A DNA stretch of 64,000 nt, taken from Curtobacterium sp. UNCCL20 (GTDB lineage: Bacteria > Actinomycetota > Actinomycetes > Actinomycetales > Microbacteriaceae). Below are positions 1-7,420 of this stretch, in pieces. Numbering within the stretch: position 1 is the first letter of the stretch; each line of letters starts with the position of its first letter. The stretch is from assembly GCF_900101675.1 (NCBI RefSeq), contig NZ_FNKG01000001.1:1595378-1659377 (forward strand), given 5' to 3'. Under the pieces are notes generated by a model, which was not told where the DNA came from, searched no databases, and saw only the letters and a list, made by a program, of their open reading frames with translations. The translations under genes were made by a program, and so were the position numbers.

Positions 1-754
1 CGCACAGCCGGACGAGGTCCGCTCGCGGGCGAACGCCGAACACTGGACCGCGTCGCTCTACCTGCGGGACGTCTCGCCGTACCTGACGTGGGTCCTGCTG
101 AAGACCCGGGTGAGCGCGAACCAGGTGACCGGCCTGATGATCCTGGTGGGGTGGAGCGTCGCCGCGGCGCTCCTCATCCCGGGCATCTGGGGAGCGCTGC
201 TCGCCCTCGTGCTCGGCCAGCTGCAGATGCTCGTCGACTGCTCCGACGGCGAGGTCGCACGCTGGCGCGGGACCCGCTCGCCCGCCGGGGTGTTCCTCGA
301 CAAGGTGGGGCACTACACGACCGAGGGACTCATCCCCATCGCGCTCGGCGTCCGTGCGGCCACATGGCCGATCCACGGCGCGGACTGGATGTGGACGACG
401 ATCGGCTGTGCCCTCGGCCTCGTGATCGTCCTGAACAAGGCGCTCAACGACATGGTGCACGTCGCCCGCGCGAACTCAGGCCTGGACAAGCTCGTCGACC
501 GTCGTGACGCCGGCACCGTGCCGTCCGGCCGTCGGCTCGCGACCCTGCGCCGCGCCGCCCGGTTCCTGCCGTTCCACCGCCTGTACCACTCGGTGGAGCT
601 GAGCATCCTGGCGTTCGTCTTCGCGCTGCTCGCGCTCGTCATCGGTCACCCGCTCGCGGACCGGATCCTGGTCGGCGCGCTGCTGCCGCTGGCTGTACTC
701 GCGACGTTCGGGCACTTCGTCGCGATCATCTCGTCGAAGCGGGTGCGCGGGTGA
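1..754 (+). CDS. CDP-alcohol phosphatidyltransferase family protein (5' end cut by window)
   Basis: The frame is open from base 2, so the gene begins outside the window and at least 250 residues are present. The CDP-alcohol phosphotransferase motif is clear (bases 236-313): D-x2-D-G-x2-A-R-x8-G-x3-D-x3-, with the last aspartate replaced by histidine. Hydrophobic segments before and after the motif suggest an inner-membrane enzyme that moves a phospho-alcohol from a CDP carrier to an acceptor alcohol. It overlaps the following glycosyltransferase by 4 bases (GTGA), and the neighbours are teichoic-acid-type genes. A role in wall glycopolymer or phospholipid-linked precursor synthesis is therefore likely. 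The substrate cannot be read from the sequence. Confidence 0.85.
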   Translation, partial: AQPDEVRSRANAEHWTASLYLRDVSPYLTWVLLKTRVSANQVTGLMILVGWSVAAALLIPGIWGALLALVLGQLQMLVDCSDGEVARWRGTRSPAGVFLDKVGHYTTEGLIPIALGVRAATWPIHGADWMWTTIGCALGLVIVLNKALNDMVHVARANSGLDKLVDRRDAGTVPSGRRLATLRRAARFLPFHRLYHSVELSILAFVFALLALVIGHPLADRILVGALLPLAVLATFGHFVAIISSKRVRG

Positions 755-1659
755 CCCCTGGGACCGTCCGTCGCCACGCGGTCCCGCACCGCGAGCGTCC
801 CCGCGTCGCCGTGGTGAGCCTGTCACAGGGCACCCGCCCGGAGGACCTGCGCCGCGGCCTCGAGAGCGTCCTGGCGCAGCACGACGTCGACCTCGACGTC
901 GTCTGCGTCGGCAACGGCTGGGAGCCGACCGGTCTGCCCGACGGCGTCCGCGCCCTCGCCCTGCCGGAGAACGTGGGGATCCCCGCGGGCCGGAACGCGG
1001 GCGCCGAGGTCGTGGACGGCGACTACGTGTTCTTCCTCGACGACGATGCCTCGGTGCCGTCCCAGACCTTCCTGCGCGACGCCATCGCGCTGTTCGAGCG
1101 GGATCCGTCGCTCGGCCTCGTGCAGCCCCGGGTCGTCGACCCCACGGGTGCGGCGAACCCCACCCGTTGGATCCCGCGCATCCGCAAGGGGGAGCCGGAC
1201 CACTCGTCGCCGGTGTTCTCCGTGTGGGAGGGCGCCGTGGTCCTGCCGATGGACGTCTGGCGCGCGGTCGGCGGCTGGGGTGCCGAGTACTTCTACGCGC
1301 ACGAGGGCATCGAGCTCGCCTGGCGTGTGTGGGACGCCGGCCGCCGTACCTGGTACGCCGGTGACCTCGTCGCGCACCACCCGGCGATCGACCCGGCACG
1401 CCACACCGAGTACTACCGCCTGAACGCCCGGAACCGCGTGTGGCTCGCCCGCCGGAACCTGCCGGCGGTTCTGCGGCCGCTGTACGTCGGGTCGTGGGCC
1501 GCGATCCAGGTCGCCCGCTGGTGGAAGCACCCGCGCCGTCTGGCCACGTGGTTCAGCGGGGTCCGGGAAGGATGGGCCACGGACTGCGGCCCCGTGCACG
1601 TCATGGGGTGGCTCACGATCGGACGCATGACGCTCGCGGGCCGACCGCCCGTCATCTGA
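751..1659 (+). CDS. Family 2 glycosyltransferase
   Basis: 302 residues, GTG start overlapping the upstream stop codon. The N-terminal half has the GT-A nucleotide-sugar fold: beta strand with VAVVSLSQGTRPEDL, an N-rich segment ENVGIPAGRNAGAE, and the metal-binding DDD at residues 97-99 in FFLDDDASVP. Further on, GGWGAEYFYAHEGIELAWR matches the acceptor-side ED/HE motif of rhamnosyl- and galactosyl-type GT2 enzymes. There is no obvious transmembrane segment. Coupled translation with the CDP-alcohol phosphotransferase and the next glycerophosphotransferase-like gene points to sugar addition on a cell-wall glycopolymer. The sugar donor is unknown. Confidence 0.88.
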   Translation: MTPGTVRRHAVPHRERPRVAVVSLSQGTRPEDLRRGLESVLAQHDVDLDVVCVGNGWEPTGLPDGVRALALPENVGIPAGRNAGAEVVDGDYVFFLDDDASVPSQTFLRDAIALFERDPSLGLVQPRVVDPTGAANPTRWIPRIRKGEPDHSSPVFSVWEGAVVLPMDVWRAVGGWGAEYFYAHEGIELAWRVWDAGRRTWYAGDLVAHHPAIDPARHTEYYRLNARNRVWLARRNLPAVLRPLYVGSWAAIQVARWWKHPRRLATWFSGVREGWATDCGPVHVMGWLTIGRMTLAGRPPVI

Positions 1660-1701
1660 CCCGCCCACCACGAACCGATCGCCGACACCGGAAGAGGGAC
1701 C

Positions 1702-2934
1702 ATGCCGATCATCAGCGACGTGCGCACCGCCGTACGGCTCGCCGAACGCCTGCTGAAGTCGCGGCGGAGCCGGCGCGGCCTGGCCCGACGGCTGCCCTCC
1801 GCGCCGGCCCCGGCACCCGGCACCGTCGAGATCGCCGTCTACTTCGCCGACGGCCCCGTGAACATGTACCAGGTCCGGCAGTGGTACGCCCCGCTCGCCG
1901 AACTCGCCGCGACGCACCCCGTCGCGATCGTCTCGCGGAGCCCCGGCACCATGCTCACGCTGCTCGACGAGTCCCCGGTGCCGGTGGTCTACGCACGCCA
2001 GGTCGTCGACCTCGAGCGCTTCGTCGACGAGCAGGCGCCGAAGATCGTCTTCTACGTCAACCAGAACGCCCGCAACTTCCAGATGATGCGGTACGGGCGG
2101 ATGTGGCACGTCTTCGTCAACCACGGCGAGAGCGACAAGATGTACATGACGACGAACCAGTTCAAGGCGTACGACTACGCGTTGATCGCCGGTGACGCCG
2201 CTCGTGACCGTCTGTCCGACGCGCTCTGGGACTACGACCTCGACAACCGGGCGATCGCCATCGGCCGCCCGCAGGCCGACCACTTCGCCGGCGCCGCACC
2301 GTACCCGTCGGACGACCGCACCGTCGTGCTGTACGCCCCGACGTGGGAGGGTGACCGGCCGGCAGCGGCCTACGGGTCGATCGCGAGCCACGGCACCGCG
2401 ATCGCGGAGCAGGTGCTCGCGTCGCCGCGGCACCGGCTGGTCTACCGTCCGCACCCGCGGAGCGGCGTCCGTGACGCCGGCTACAAGGCGGCACACGAAC
2501 GCATCGTCGCGGCGATCGCCAGCGCGAACGCCGCCGACCCGGCCGCCCACCACGTGTACGACGACGGCGCGGAGCTCGGCTGGCAGCTGGCCGGTGCCGA
2601 CGTCGCGATCACGGACATCAGCGCGATGATCTACGACCGGCTCGCCGTCGGCAAGCCGCTCATCGTCACCCGCCCGGTCGCGCCCGAGGCGGACGTGGAC
2701 GAGCGCGGGTACCTCAGCGACGCGAACTGGCTGCGAGCGTCGGACGTCGACCAGGCGCTCGCGCGGATCGACGCCGCCGCGACCGACGCGGACGAGCTCG
2801 CGAAGCTGCAGCACTGGGTGCAGCGCTACTTCGGTGACACGACGCCCGGTGTCGCCACGGCGCGGCTGCACGACGCCGTCGAGCGGCTGGTCGCCCGGTG
2901 GCACGAGGTCGCTGCCGAGCGCGGCGAGGCCTGA
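1702..2934 (+). CDS. CDP-glycerol glycerophosphotransferase family protein (TagF/TagB-like)
   Basis: 410 residues with a good ribosome site (AGAGGGACC) before the ATG. Family hallmarks are visible: NHGESDK with His141, YAPTWEG, YRPHPRSG with His251, and a C-terminal DVAITDISAMIYDRLAVGKPLIVTRP segment. In known TagB/TagF enzymes the two histidines and the acidic C-terminal residues take part in polyol-phosphate transfer. The protein probably adds a polyol phosphate (glycerol phosphate or similar) to a membrane-linked glycopolymer at the cytoplasmic face. It follows the GT2 gene by 42 bases and converges on the oppositely oriented export genes, completing a teichoic-acid-like locus. Confidence 0.85.
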   Translation: MPIISDVRTAVRLAERLLKSRRSRRGLARRLPSAPAPAPGTVEIAVYFADGPVNMYQVRQWYAPLAELAATHPVAIVSRSPGTMLTLLDESPVPVVYARQVVDLERFVDEQAPKIVFYVNQNARNFQMMRYGRMWHVFVNHGESDKMYMTTNQFKAYDYALIAGDAARDRLSDALWDYDLDNRAIAIGRPQADHFAGAAPYPSDDRTVVLYAPTWEGDRPAAAYGSIASHGTAIAEQVLASPRHRLVYRPHPRSGVRDAGYKAAHERIVAAIASANAADPAAHHVYDDGAELGWQLAGADVAITDISAMIYDRLAVGKPLIVTRPVAPEADVDERGYLSDANWLRASDVDQALARIDAAATDADELAKLQHWVQRYFGDTTPGVATARLHDAVERLVARWHEVAAERGEA

Positions 2935-2977
2935 CCTGCCGACGCCCACACCTGGCGCGCCCACCCGCCACGACCGG

Positions 2978-3280
2978 TCAGGCCGCACGGCCGTCACCGA
3001 CGAGTGACATCCGCCAGAGGTACTCGGACCGGTCCGGCCGACGCCATCGGACGACGACGACCCCGGTGTCCTCGGGATCGGCGCCGAACACGGCGATCGA
3101 CAGTCCCCGGCCGGGCTCGAGCCGGCGGACGGCCAGCGGCGGGCAGTAGCCGTTGCCGAGGTGGGTGAGGGTGAGCCCGTCGACGGGCTCGTCGCCGATG
3201 TTCACCAGGTCGTAGCGGCGTGGAGCGAGCGAGCGGTCGATCGTGAACGGGACTGCGTAGGCCGGTGTCGGGTGGTGCAT
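2978..3280 (-). CDS. Small conserved-type hypothetical protein
   Basis: 100 residues, no signal peptide or membrane segment, no recognised domain. The sequence is compact and beta-rich in appearance (RRYDLVNIGDEPVDGLTLTHLGNGYC). That it is a real gene is supported by a TACGGT -10 element 6 bases before its ATG, the leaderless pattern seen at many genes here. It sits between the convergent polymerase-like gene and the export ATPase, so it may belong to the glycopolymer locus. The function is unknown. Confidence 0.6.
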   Translation of the reverse strand: MHHPTPAYAVPFTIDRSLAPRRYDLVNIGDEPVDGLTLTHLGNGYCPPLAVRRLEPGRGLSIAVFGADPEDTGVVVVRWRRPDRSEYLWRMSLVGDGRAA

Positions 3281-3286
3281 GCCGTC

Positions 3287-3292
3287 ACCGTA
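3287..3292 (-). promoter_or_regulatory. -10 element of a leaderless promoter
   Basis: TACGGT on the minus strand, followed by a 6-base spacer (3281-3286) and the ATG at 3280. The transcript would start at or next to the start codon. Confidence 0.6.
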
Positions 3293-3391
3293 GGGGGAGG
3301 GTCCGACGTCGCGGCCCCGTCGGGGGCCTCGGTACCCCTGGGCTGTGGAGGGGGAGCCGGAACGCCGGGTTGTGGAGGGAGAAGGGGCCGG

Positions 3392-4162
3392 TCAGGCGCC
3401 GTAGTCGGCGGAGTAGCGCGACAGGGCTTCCTCGATCGTGCCGTCGAGCTGCAGCTGCCCCTTGTCGAGGTAGAGCCCGCGCTCGCAGAACCGTCGCAGG
3501 TCCTTGTCGCTGTGCGAGACGAAGAACAGCGTCCGGCCACCGGCGAGGAGCTCCTCGATCCGCTTGTAGCACTTCTCGCGGAACCCCTTGTCGCCGACCG
3601 CCAGCACCTCGTCGACCAGGATGACGGGTTCGTCGAGGCGCGAGATCACCGCGAAGGCGATGCGGACCTTCATGCCGCTCGACAGGTGCTTGTAGGGGGT
3701 GTCCACGAAGTCGGCGATCTCGGCGAACTCGATGATCTCGTCGAAGGCGTCCCGGATCTCGGCGCGCGACATGCCGTGGAGCCCGGCCGTCAGGTAGACG
3801 TTGTCGCGGACCGAGAGGTCACCGACGAAGCCGCCGGTGATCTCGATGAGCGGCGCGACGCCCGCGCCCACGTGCACGCGGCCCTCGTCCGGCAGCATCA
3901 CCTGGGCCACCAGCTTGAGGAGCGTCGACTTGCCCTGTCCGTTCCGGCCGACGACACCGATCGCTTCGCCCGGGCGGACGTCGAACGACACGTTCCGGAG
4001 CGCCCAGAACTCGTCGGCACGCTTCCGGCGGTTGCTCCCGGCGAAGAGGTCCTTGAAGCTCCGGCTCGCACGGCGGTTGCGCTTGAACCGGATGCCGGCG
4101 TCGCGGACGGAGATCACGGGGGTGACCGTGGCGACACGTCCGGTCTGTTCGGTGGCGGTCAT
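3392..4162 (-). CDS. Polysaccharide/teichoic-acid ABC exporter ATPase (TagH/Wzt type)
   Basis: 256 residues from the ATG at 4162, which overlaps the permease stop (TGATG). Walker A is GRNGQGKST at residues 72-80, the signature is a variant LSSGM, and Walker B is VILVDEVLAVGD. SFKDLF near the N terminus and the short form without a Wzt carbohydrate-binding C-terminal domain are typical of TagH/RfbE-like export ATPases. It powers flipping of a lipid-linked glycopolymer through the permease encoded just upstream. It forms an operon with the permease and the nucleotidyltransferase. Confidence 0.9.
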   Translation of the reverse strand: MTATEQTGRVATVTPVISVRDAGIRFKRNRRASRSFKDLFAGSNRRKRADEFWALRNVSFDVRPGEAIGVVGRNGQGKSTLLKLVAQVMLPDEGRVHVGAGVAPLIEITGGFVGDLSVRDNVYLTAGLHGMSRAEIRDAFDEIIEFAEIADFVDTPYKHLSSGMKVRIAFAVISRLDEPVILVDEVLAVGDKGFREKCYKRIEELLAGGRTLFFVSHSDKDLRRFCERGLYLDKGQLQLDGTIEEALSRYSADYGA

Positions 4163-4986
4163 CACAGCTCCTTCAGGACCCGGTGCTCGCTGCGACGGAA
4201 CACCACGAGTCCGATCACGACGACGACCACGGTCACGACGACCGACACCGCCACTTCGAACCAGTCGAGCTGCTTCGGGAAGAACGCGGAGCGGTAGATG
4301 CCGAAGATCCCGCTGAGGGGGTTGAACGCGGCCAGGTCGTGCAGCTTGTCCGGCAGGGCCTGGGTGCCGTAGATGATCGGCGACGCGTAGAAGAGGAAGC
4401 GCAGCACGAGCTTCACGGCACGCTCGAGGTCGCGGAAGAAGACCACCAGCGGCGCGACGATCAACCCGAGGCCGTACACGAGCGCGCACTGCAGGACGAT
4501 CGCCAGCGGGTAGAGCGCGAGCTCCCAGTGGACGCGCGCACCGGTGGCGATCGCGAAGACTGCGAGCACCGGCAGGCTCAGCAGGAACTCGATGCCCTTC
4601 GAGGCGTTGACCCGAGCGACCCAGATGCTCCGCGGGATCGTCGTCGACCGGATGAGCTTGGTCTCCTTGATGAACGCCCGGGTGGAGTCGGAGACCGCTC
4701 CGGTGAACCACATCCACGGCAGCAGTGCCGACAGCAGGAACACGATGTAGGGCTCCTCGCCGACCGACCCGCGGTGGAACACCTGGGTGAAGACGAACCA
4801 GTAGATCGCCGACATCACGAGCGGGTCGAGGATCGACCAGAAGTAGCCGAGCGCCGAGGTCGAGTAGCGGACCCGGAGGTCGCGGACCGTCAGCAGCCAG
4901 AGGGCATGACGATAGCGCCGACCGGCGCTCCGGGTCGCCGCAGGTGCGGCAGCCGCGGGCACGGTCGGCGCGCTCGCTGTGGTCAC
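4162..4986 (-). CDS. ABC-2 type glycopolymer export permease (TagG/Wzm type)
   Basis: 274 residues, GTG start at 4986. It has a cytoplasmic N-terminal arm (HALWLLTVRDLRVRYSTSALGYFWSILDPLVM), the family signature of TagG/KpsM permeases, and about six membrane segments. FFRDLERAVKLVLRFLFYASPIIY is the conserved C-terminal-half motif. The stop overlaps the start of the ATPase gene, so the two subunits are made together. It is the membrane half of the exporter for the wall polymer built by the genes at 1-2.9 kb. Confidence 0.9.
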   Translation of the reverse strand: MTTASAPTVPAAAAPAATRSAGRRYRHALWLLTVRDLRVRYSTSALGYFWSILDPLVMSAIYWFVFTQVFHRGSVGEEPYIVFLLSALLPWMWFTGAVSDSTRAFIKETKLIRSTTIPRSIWVARVNASKGIEFLLSLPVLAVFAIATGARVHWELALYPLAIVLQCALVYGLGLIVAPLVVFFRDLERAVKLVLRFLFYASPIIYGTQALPDKLHDLAAFNPLSGIFGIYRSAFFPKQLDWFEVAVSVVVTVVVVVIGLVVFRRSEHRVLKEL

Positions 4987-5030
4987 GGTTTCCCTTCGGG
5001 CGGAACCGCCGAGGGGGTCCTGATGGAGGC

Positions 5031-5726
5031 TCAGGCGAACAGGTTGTTCGCGCGCTCGAGGTCCTCGGCGAAGTCGATCTCGACGGCGTACAGGTCGGAG
5101 ATGTCGACCGGGCTCCAGCGTAGCCCGTCCTCGGCGATGGCTGCCTCGATGCCGCCCTCGAAGTACTCCTGGTCGTCGACACGACCGAGCTGACGGATGA
5201 GTGCCTGCTTGTCCTGCGCGGAGACGTAGTTGATGCCGACGGCTTCGCCGAGGCCGCCCACGACCTGCTTCGACAGCTTGTGGATGAAGCCCTCGGCGTC
5301 GACCGTGTACTTGACCTCTTCGTCGGACACCTTCTCGGTGTTGACGCTGACGAACGAGCGGTCCTCGTCGATCATGTCGGCGGCCCGGACGAGTGCGCGC
5401 GGGTCGAACACGACGTCACCGTTCATCCAGAGGACCCCGCCCTTGCCCGTGGCCTTGAGCGCACGGAGGAGGCTCTTCGAGGTGTTCGTGGAGTCGTACG
5501 ACTCGTTGTAGACGAAGTTCGCCTCGGGGAAGGCCTCGACGATGTACTCGGACTTGTAGCCGACGACGATCGTCACGCGGGCGCTCGAACCGAACGCGGC
5601 GCGGATGTTGTCGAACTGCTGCTGCATGATGGTGCGGCCGTCGCTCAGTTCGGTGAGCGGCTTCGGCAGGCTGCGGCCGAGGCGGCTGCCCATCCCTGCT
5701 GCGAGGATCACGATCTGCGTGGTCAT
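5031..5726 (-). CDS. NTP transferase, choline/inositol-phosphate cytidylyltransferase-like
   Basis: 231 residues. It starts with the nucleotidyltransferase loop ILAAGMGSRLGRSLPKPLTEL (residues 6-26), then YDSTNTSKSLLRAL and WMNGDVVFDPRAL, where the Asp of GDV is the expected metal ligand. The YxSTNTSxSL segment resembles LicC/phosphocholine and inositol-phosphate cytidylyltransferases more than hexose-1-phosphate enzymes (judged from memory of the families). It probably makes a CDP-activated alcohol or sugar. A CDP-alcohol phosphotransferase in the same locus (1-754) could use that product. GGAAGGGACC precedes the ATG. It is the first gene of the export operon. Confidence 0.8.
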   Translation of the reverse strand: MTTQIVILAAGMGSRLGRSLPKPLTELSDGRTIMQQQFDNIRAAFGSSARVTIVVGYKSEYIVEAFPEANFVYNESYDSTNTSKSLLRALKATGKGGVLWMNGDVVFDPRALVRAADMIDEDRSFVSVNTEKVSDEEVKYTVDAEGFIHKLSKQVVGGLGEAVGINYVSAQDKQALIRQLGRVDDQEYFEGGIEAAIAEDGLRWSPVDISDLYAVEIDFAEDLERANNLFA

Positions 5727-6025
5727 GGTGGTCCCTTCCGGTGTCCGCCCGCGCGCCCTGGGGCACGGGCGGGCCTCGTCGAGTCTGCTCGCGGAAGGTC
5801 CGAGTTCGCCGTGAAGTCGCCGACCCTGCGGCCATTCGCAGGGTGGGGAGCGTCGCGGGAGCACCGGCCGCAGCAGGTTTCCAAGTGGTGAACACTCCGT
5901 CGTGTCCTGGTGAATGATACGGAACGACCCGTCGTCGGGGGACGTGTCCGCGCCCTTCGTGCTCAATTCGTGACCCTGGGAACCACCGTCCTGCGGTGTC
6001 CGCAGAGCGTTGGTACGGTGGGGCG
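5727..6025. other. Divergent intergenic region with a small hairpin
   Basis: The region lies between two divergent transcription units. An 8-bp perfect hairpin with a 6-base loop (5823-5844, arms ACCCTGCG/CGCAGGGT) lies in the probable 5' leader of the nucleotidyltransferase operon. A possible minus-strand -10 (TATCAT, 5914-5919) would give a leader of about 180 bases containing it. No open frame in the region looks coding. Confidence 0.4.
6014..6019 (+). promoter_or_regulatory. -10 element of a leaderless promoter
   Basis: TACGGT, 6-base spacer GGGGCG, then GTG at 6026. This decides between several in-frame starts for the ATPase. Confidence 0.6.
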
Positions 6026-7420
6026 GTGGCAGCAGGAGCAGCAGATGACGAGGACGTGTACGCCACGGCCGACGCTGCCTGGCTGACCGAGGACGACGCC
6101 ACCGCGGCGCAGGAAGCCGCTGATGACGACATGGGGGACGGGGATGCGGACGACGCCTCCGCTGAGGACGCGATGACCGACGACACGACGGCGGGCGACA
6201 CGCTCACCGACGACACGACGGCGGGCGACACGCTCGCCGACGACACGACGGTCCGCGACACACACGACGACGACACGACGAGCGACGACACGTCGGCAGA
6301 CGGCACCGCACCGGACGACGCGGCCGCGGCGCTCGCCGCCCAGGCGGTCGCCTCGCAGCCCACCGGACGTCGCCCTGCCAAGGCACGCGGCGGCAAGGGA
6401 CGGGCCACGCGCCCGGCGCAGACGGCGGGGACGACCGGCACCGTGCCTCCAGGCCGTGACACGTCGGACGAGGCGGAGGCGACGATCCAGGACGACGCGA
6501 CGGACGCGGCCGTTGCCGACACGATCGCTGCCGACGCGACCGCTGCCGACACGACCGTTGCCGACACGACCACCGGCGACAGTGCGTCCCGAGCGGCAAA
6601 GGCGAAGAAACGCCAGACCTCCTCGAAGCGCCCCACGACGCTGCCGAAGCAGCCGCAGCAGCCGGTGGTGCTCCGCGCCAGCGGCCTGGTGAAGCGGTAC
6701 GGCCAGACGCTCGCGGTGGACGAGGTCGACCTCGAGATCCGCCAGGGCTCGATCTTCGGCGTCGTCGGACCGAACGGCGCCGGCAAGACCACCACGCTGT
6801 CGATGGTGACCGGACTCCTCCGTCCGGACGCCGGCAGCGTCACCGTGCTCGACCACGACGTCTGGGCGGACCCGACCGCAGCCAAGCGCGACCTCGGGGT
6901 CCTGCCCGACCGGCTCCGGTTGTTCGACCGCCTGACCGGCGCGCAGCTCCTCTTCTACTCGGCGACCCTCCGCGGGCTCGACGGGGCGACCGCCCGGAAG
7001 CGCAGCGCGGACCTCGCCGAGGCGTTCGGTCTGGGCGAGGCCCTGGGCCGGCAGGTCGCCGACTACTCGGTCGGCATGGCGAAGAAGATCGCCCTCGCGG
7101 CGACGCTCATCCACTCACCGCGGGTGCTCGTGCTCGACGAACCGTTCGAGTCCGTCGACCCGGTCAGCGCGGCGACCATCACCGAGATCCTCCGCCGGTA
7201 CACGCGCGGCGGGGGCACGGTGGTGCTCTCCAGCCACTCGATGGAACTCGTGCAGCGCACCTGCGACTCGGTCGCCATCATCGTCGGCGGCAAGGTCCTG
7301 GCGTCCGGCACGATGGCGCAGGTCCGCGGACGCAAGAGCCTCGAGGACAAGTTCGTCGAACTCGCGGGCGGCCGCGTCGTGGCAGAGAGCATGGAATGGT
7401 TGCACAGCTTCTCCGGCTGA
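6026..7420 (+). CDS. ABC transporter ATPase with long acidic Thr/Asp repeat extension
   Basis: 464 residues from GTG 6026. The first ~210 residues are low-complexity and acidic, rich in D, T and A, with repeats of the type DDTTAGDTL and AADTTVADT, then a short basic stretch (AKAKKRQTSSKRP). The ABC domain follows: Walker A GPNGAGKTT from about residue 249, a degenerate signature DYSVGMAKK, Walker B VLVLDEPFESVD and a switch histidine in LSSHSMEL. The domain resembles ABC-2 exporter ATPases of the CcmA type. It overlaps the permease gene by 25 bases and surely works with it. The substrate is unknown. The extension is encoded by near-identical 30-base repeats (6178-6237) and may be a recent expansion. 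Confidence 0.85.
   Translation: MAAGAADDEDVYATADAAWLTEDDATAAQEAADDDMGDGDADDASAEDAMTDDTTAGDTLTDDTTAGDTLADDTTVRDTHDDDTTSDDTSADGTAPDDAAAALAAQAVASQPTGRRPAKARGGKGRATRPAQTAGTTGTVPPGRDTSDEAEATIQDDATDAAVADTIAADATAADTTVADTTTGDSASRAAKAKKRQTSSKRPTTLPKQPQQPVVLRASGLVKRYGQTLAVDEVDLEIRQGSIFGVVGPNGAGKTTTLSMVTGLLRPDAGSVTVLDHDVWADPTAAKRDLGVLPDRLRLFDRLTGAQLLFYSATLRGLDGATARKRSADLAEAFGLGEALGRQVADYSVGMAKKIALAATLIHSPRVLVLDEPFESVDPVSAATITEILRRYTRGGGTVVLSSHSMELVQRTCDSVAIIVGGKVLASGTMAQVRGRKSLEDKFVELAGGRVVAESMEWLHSFSG

Noticed and set aside
823-2997. 724-codon minus-strand frame opposite the GT2 and TagF-like genes
   Set aside because: It is an antisense shadow; the plus-strand genes carry catalytic motifs in frame.
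5727-6025. Riboswitch in the nucleotidyltransferase leader
   Set aside because: Only one 8-bp hairpin is visible and no known riboswitch core can be recognised.
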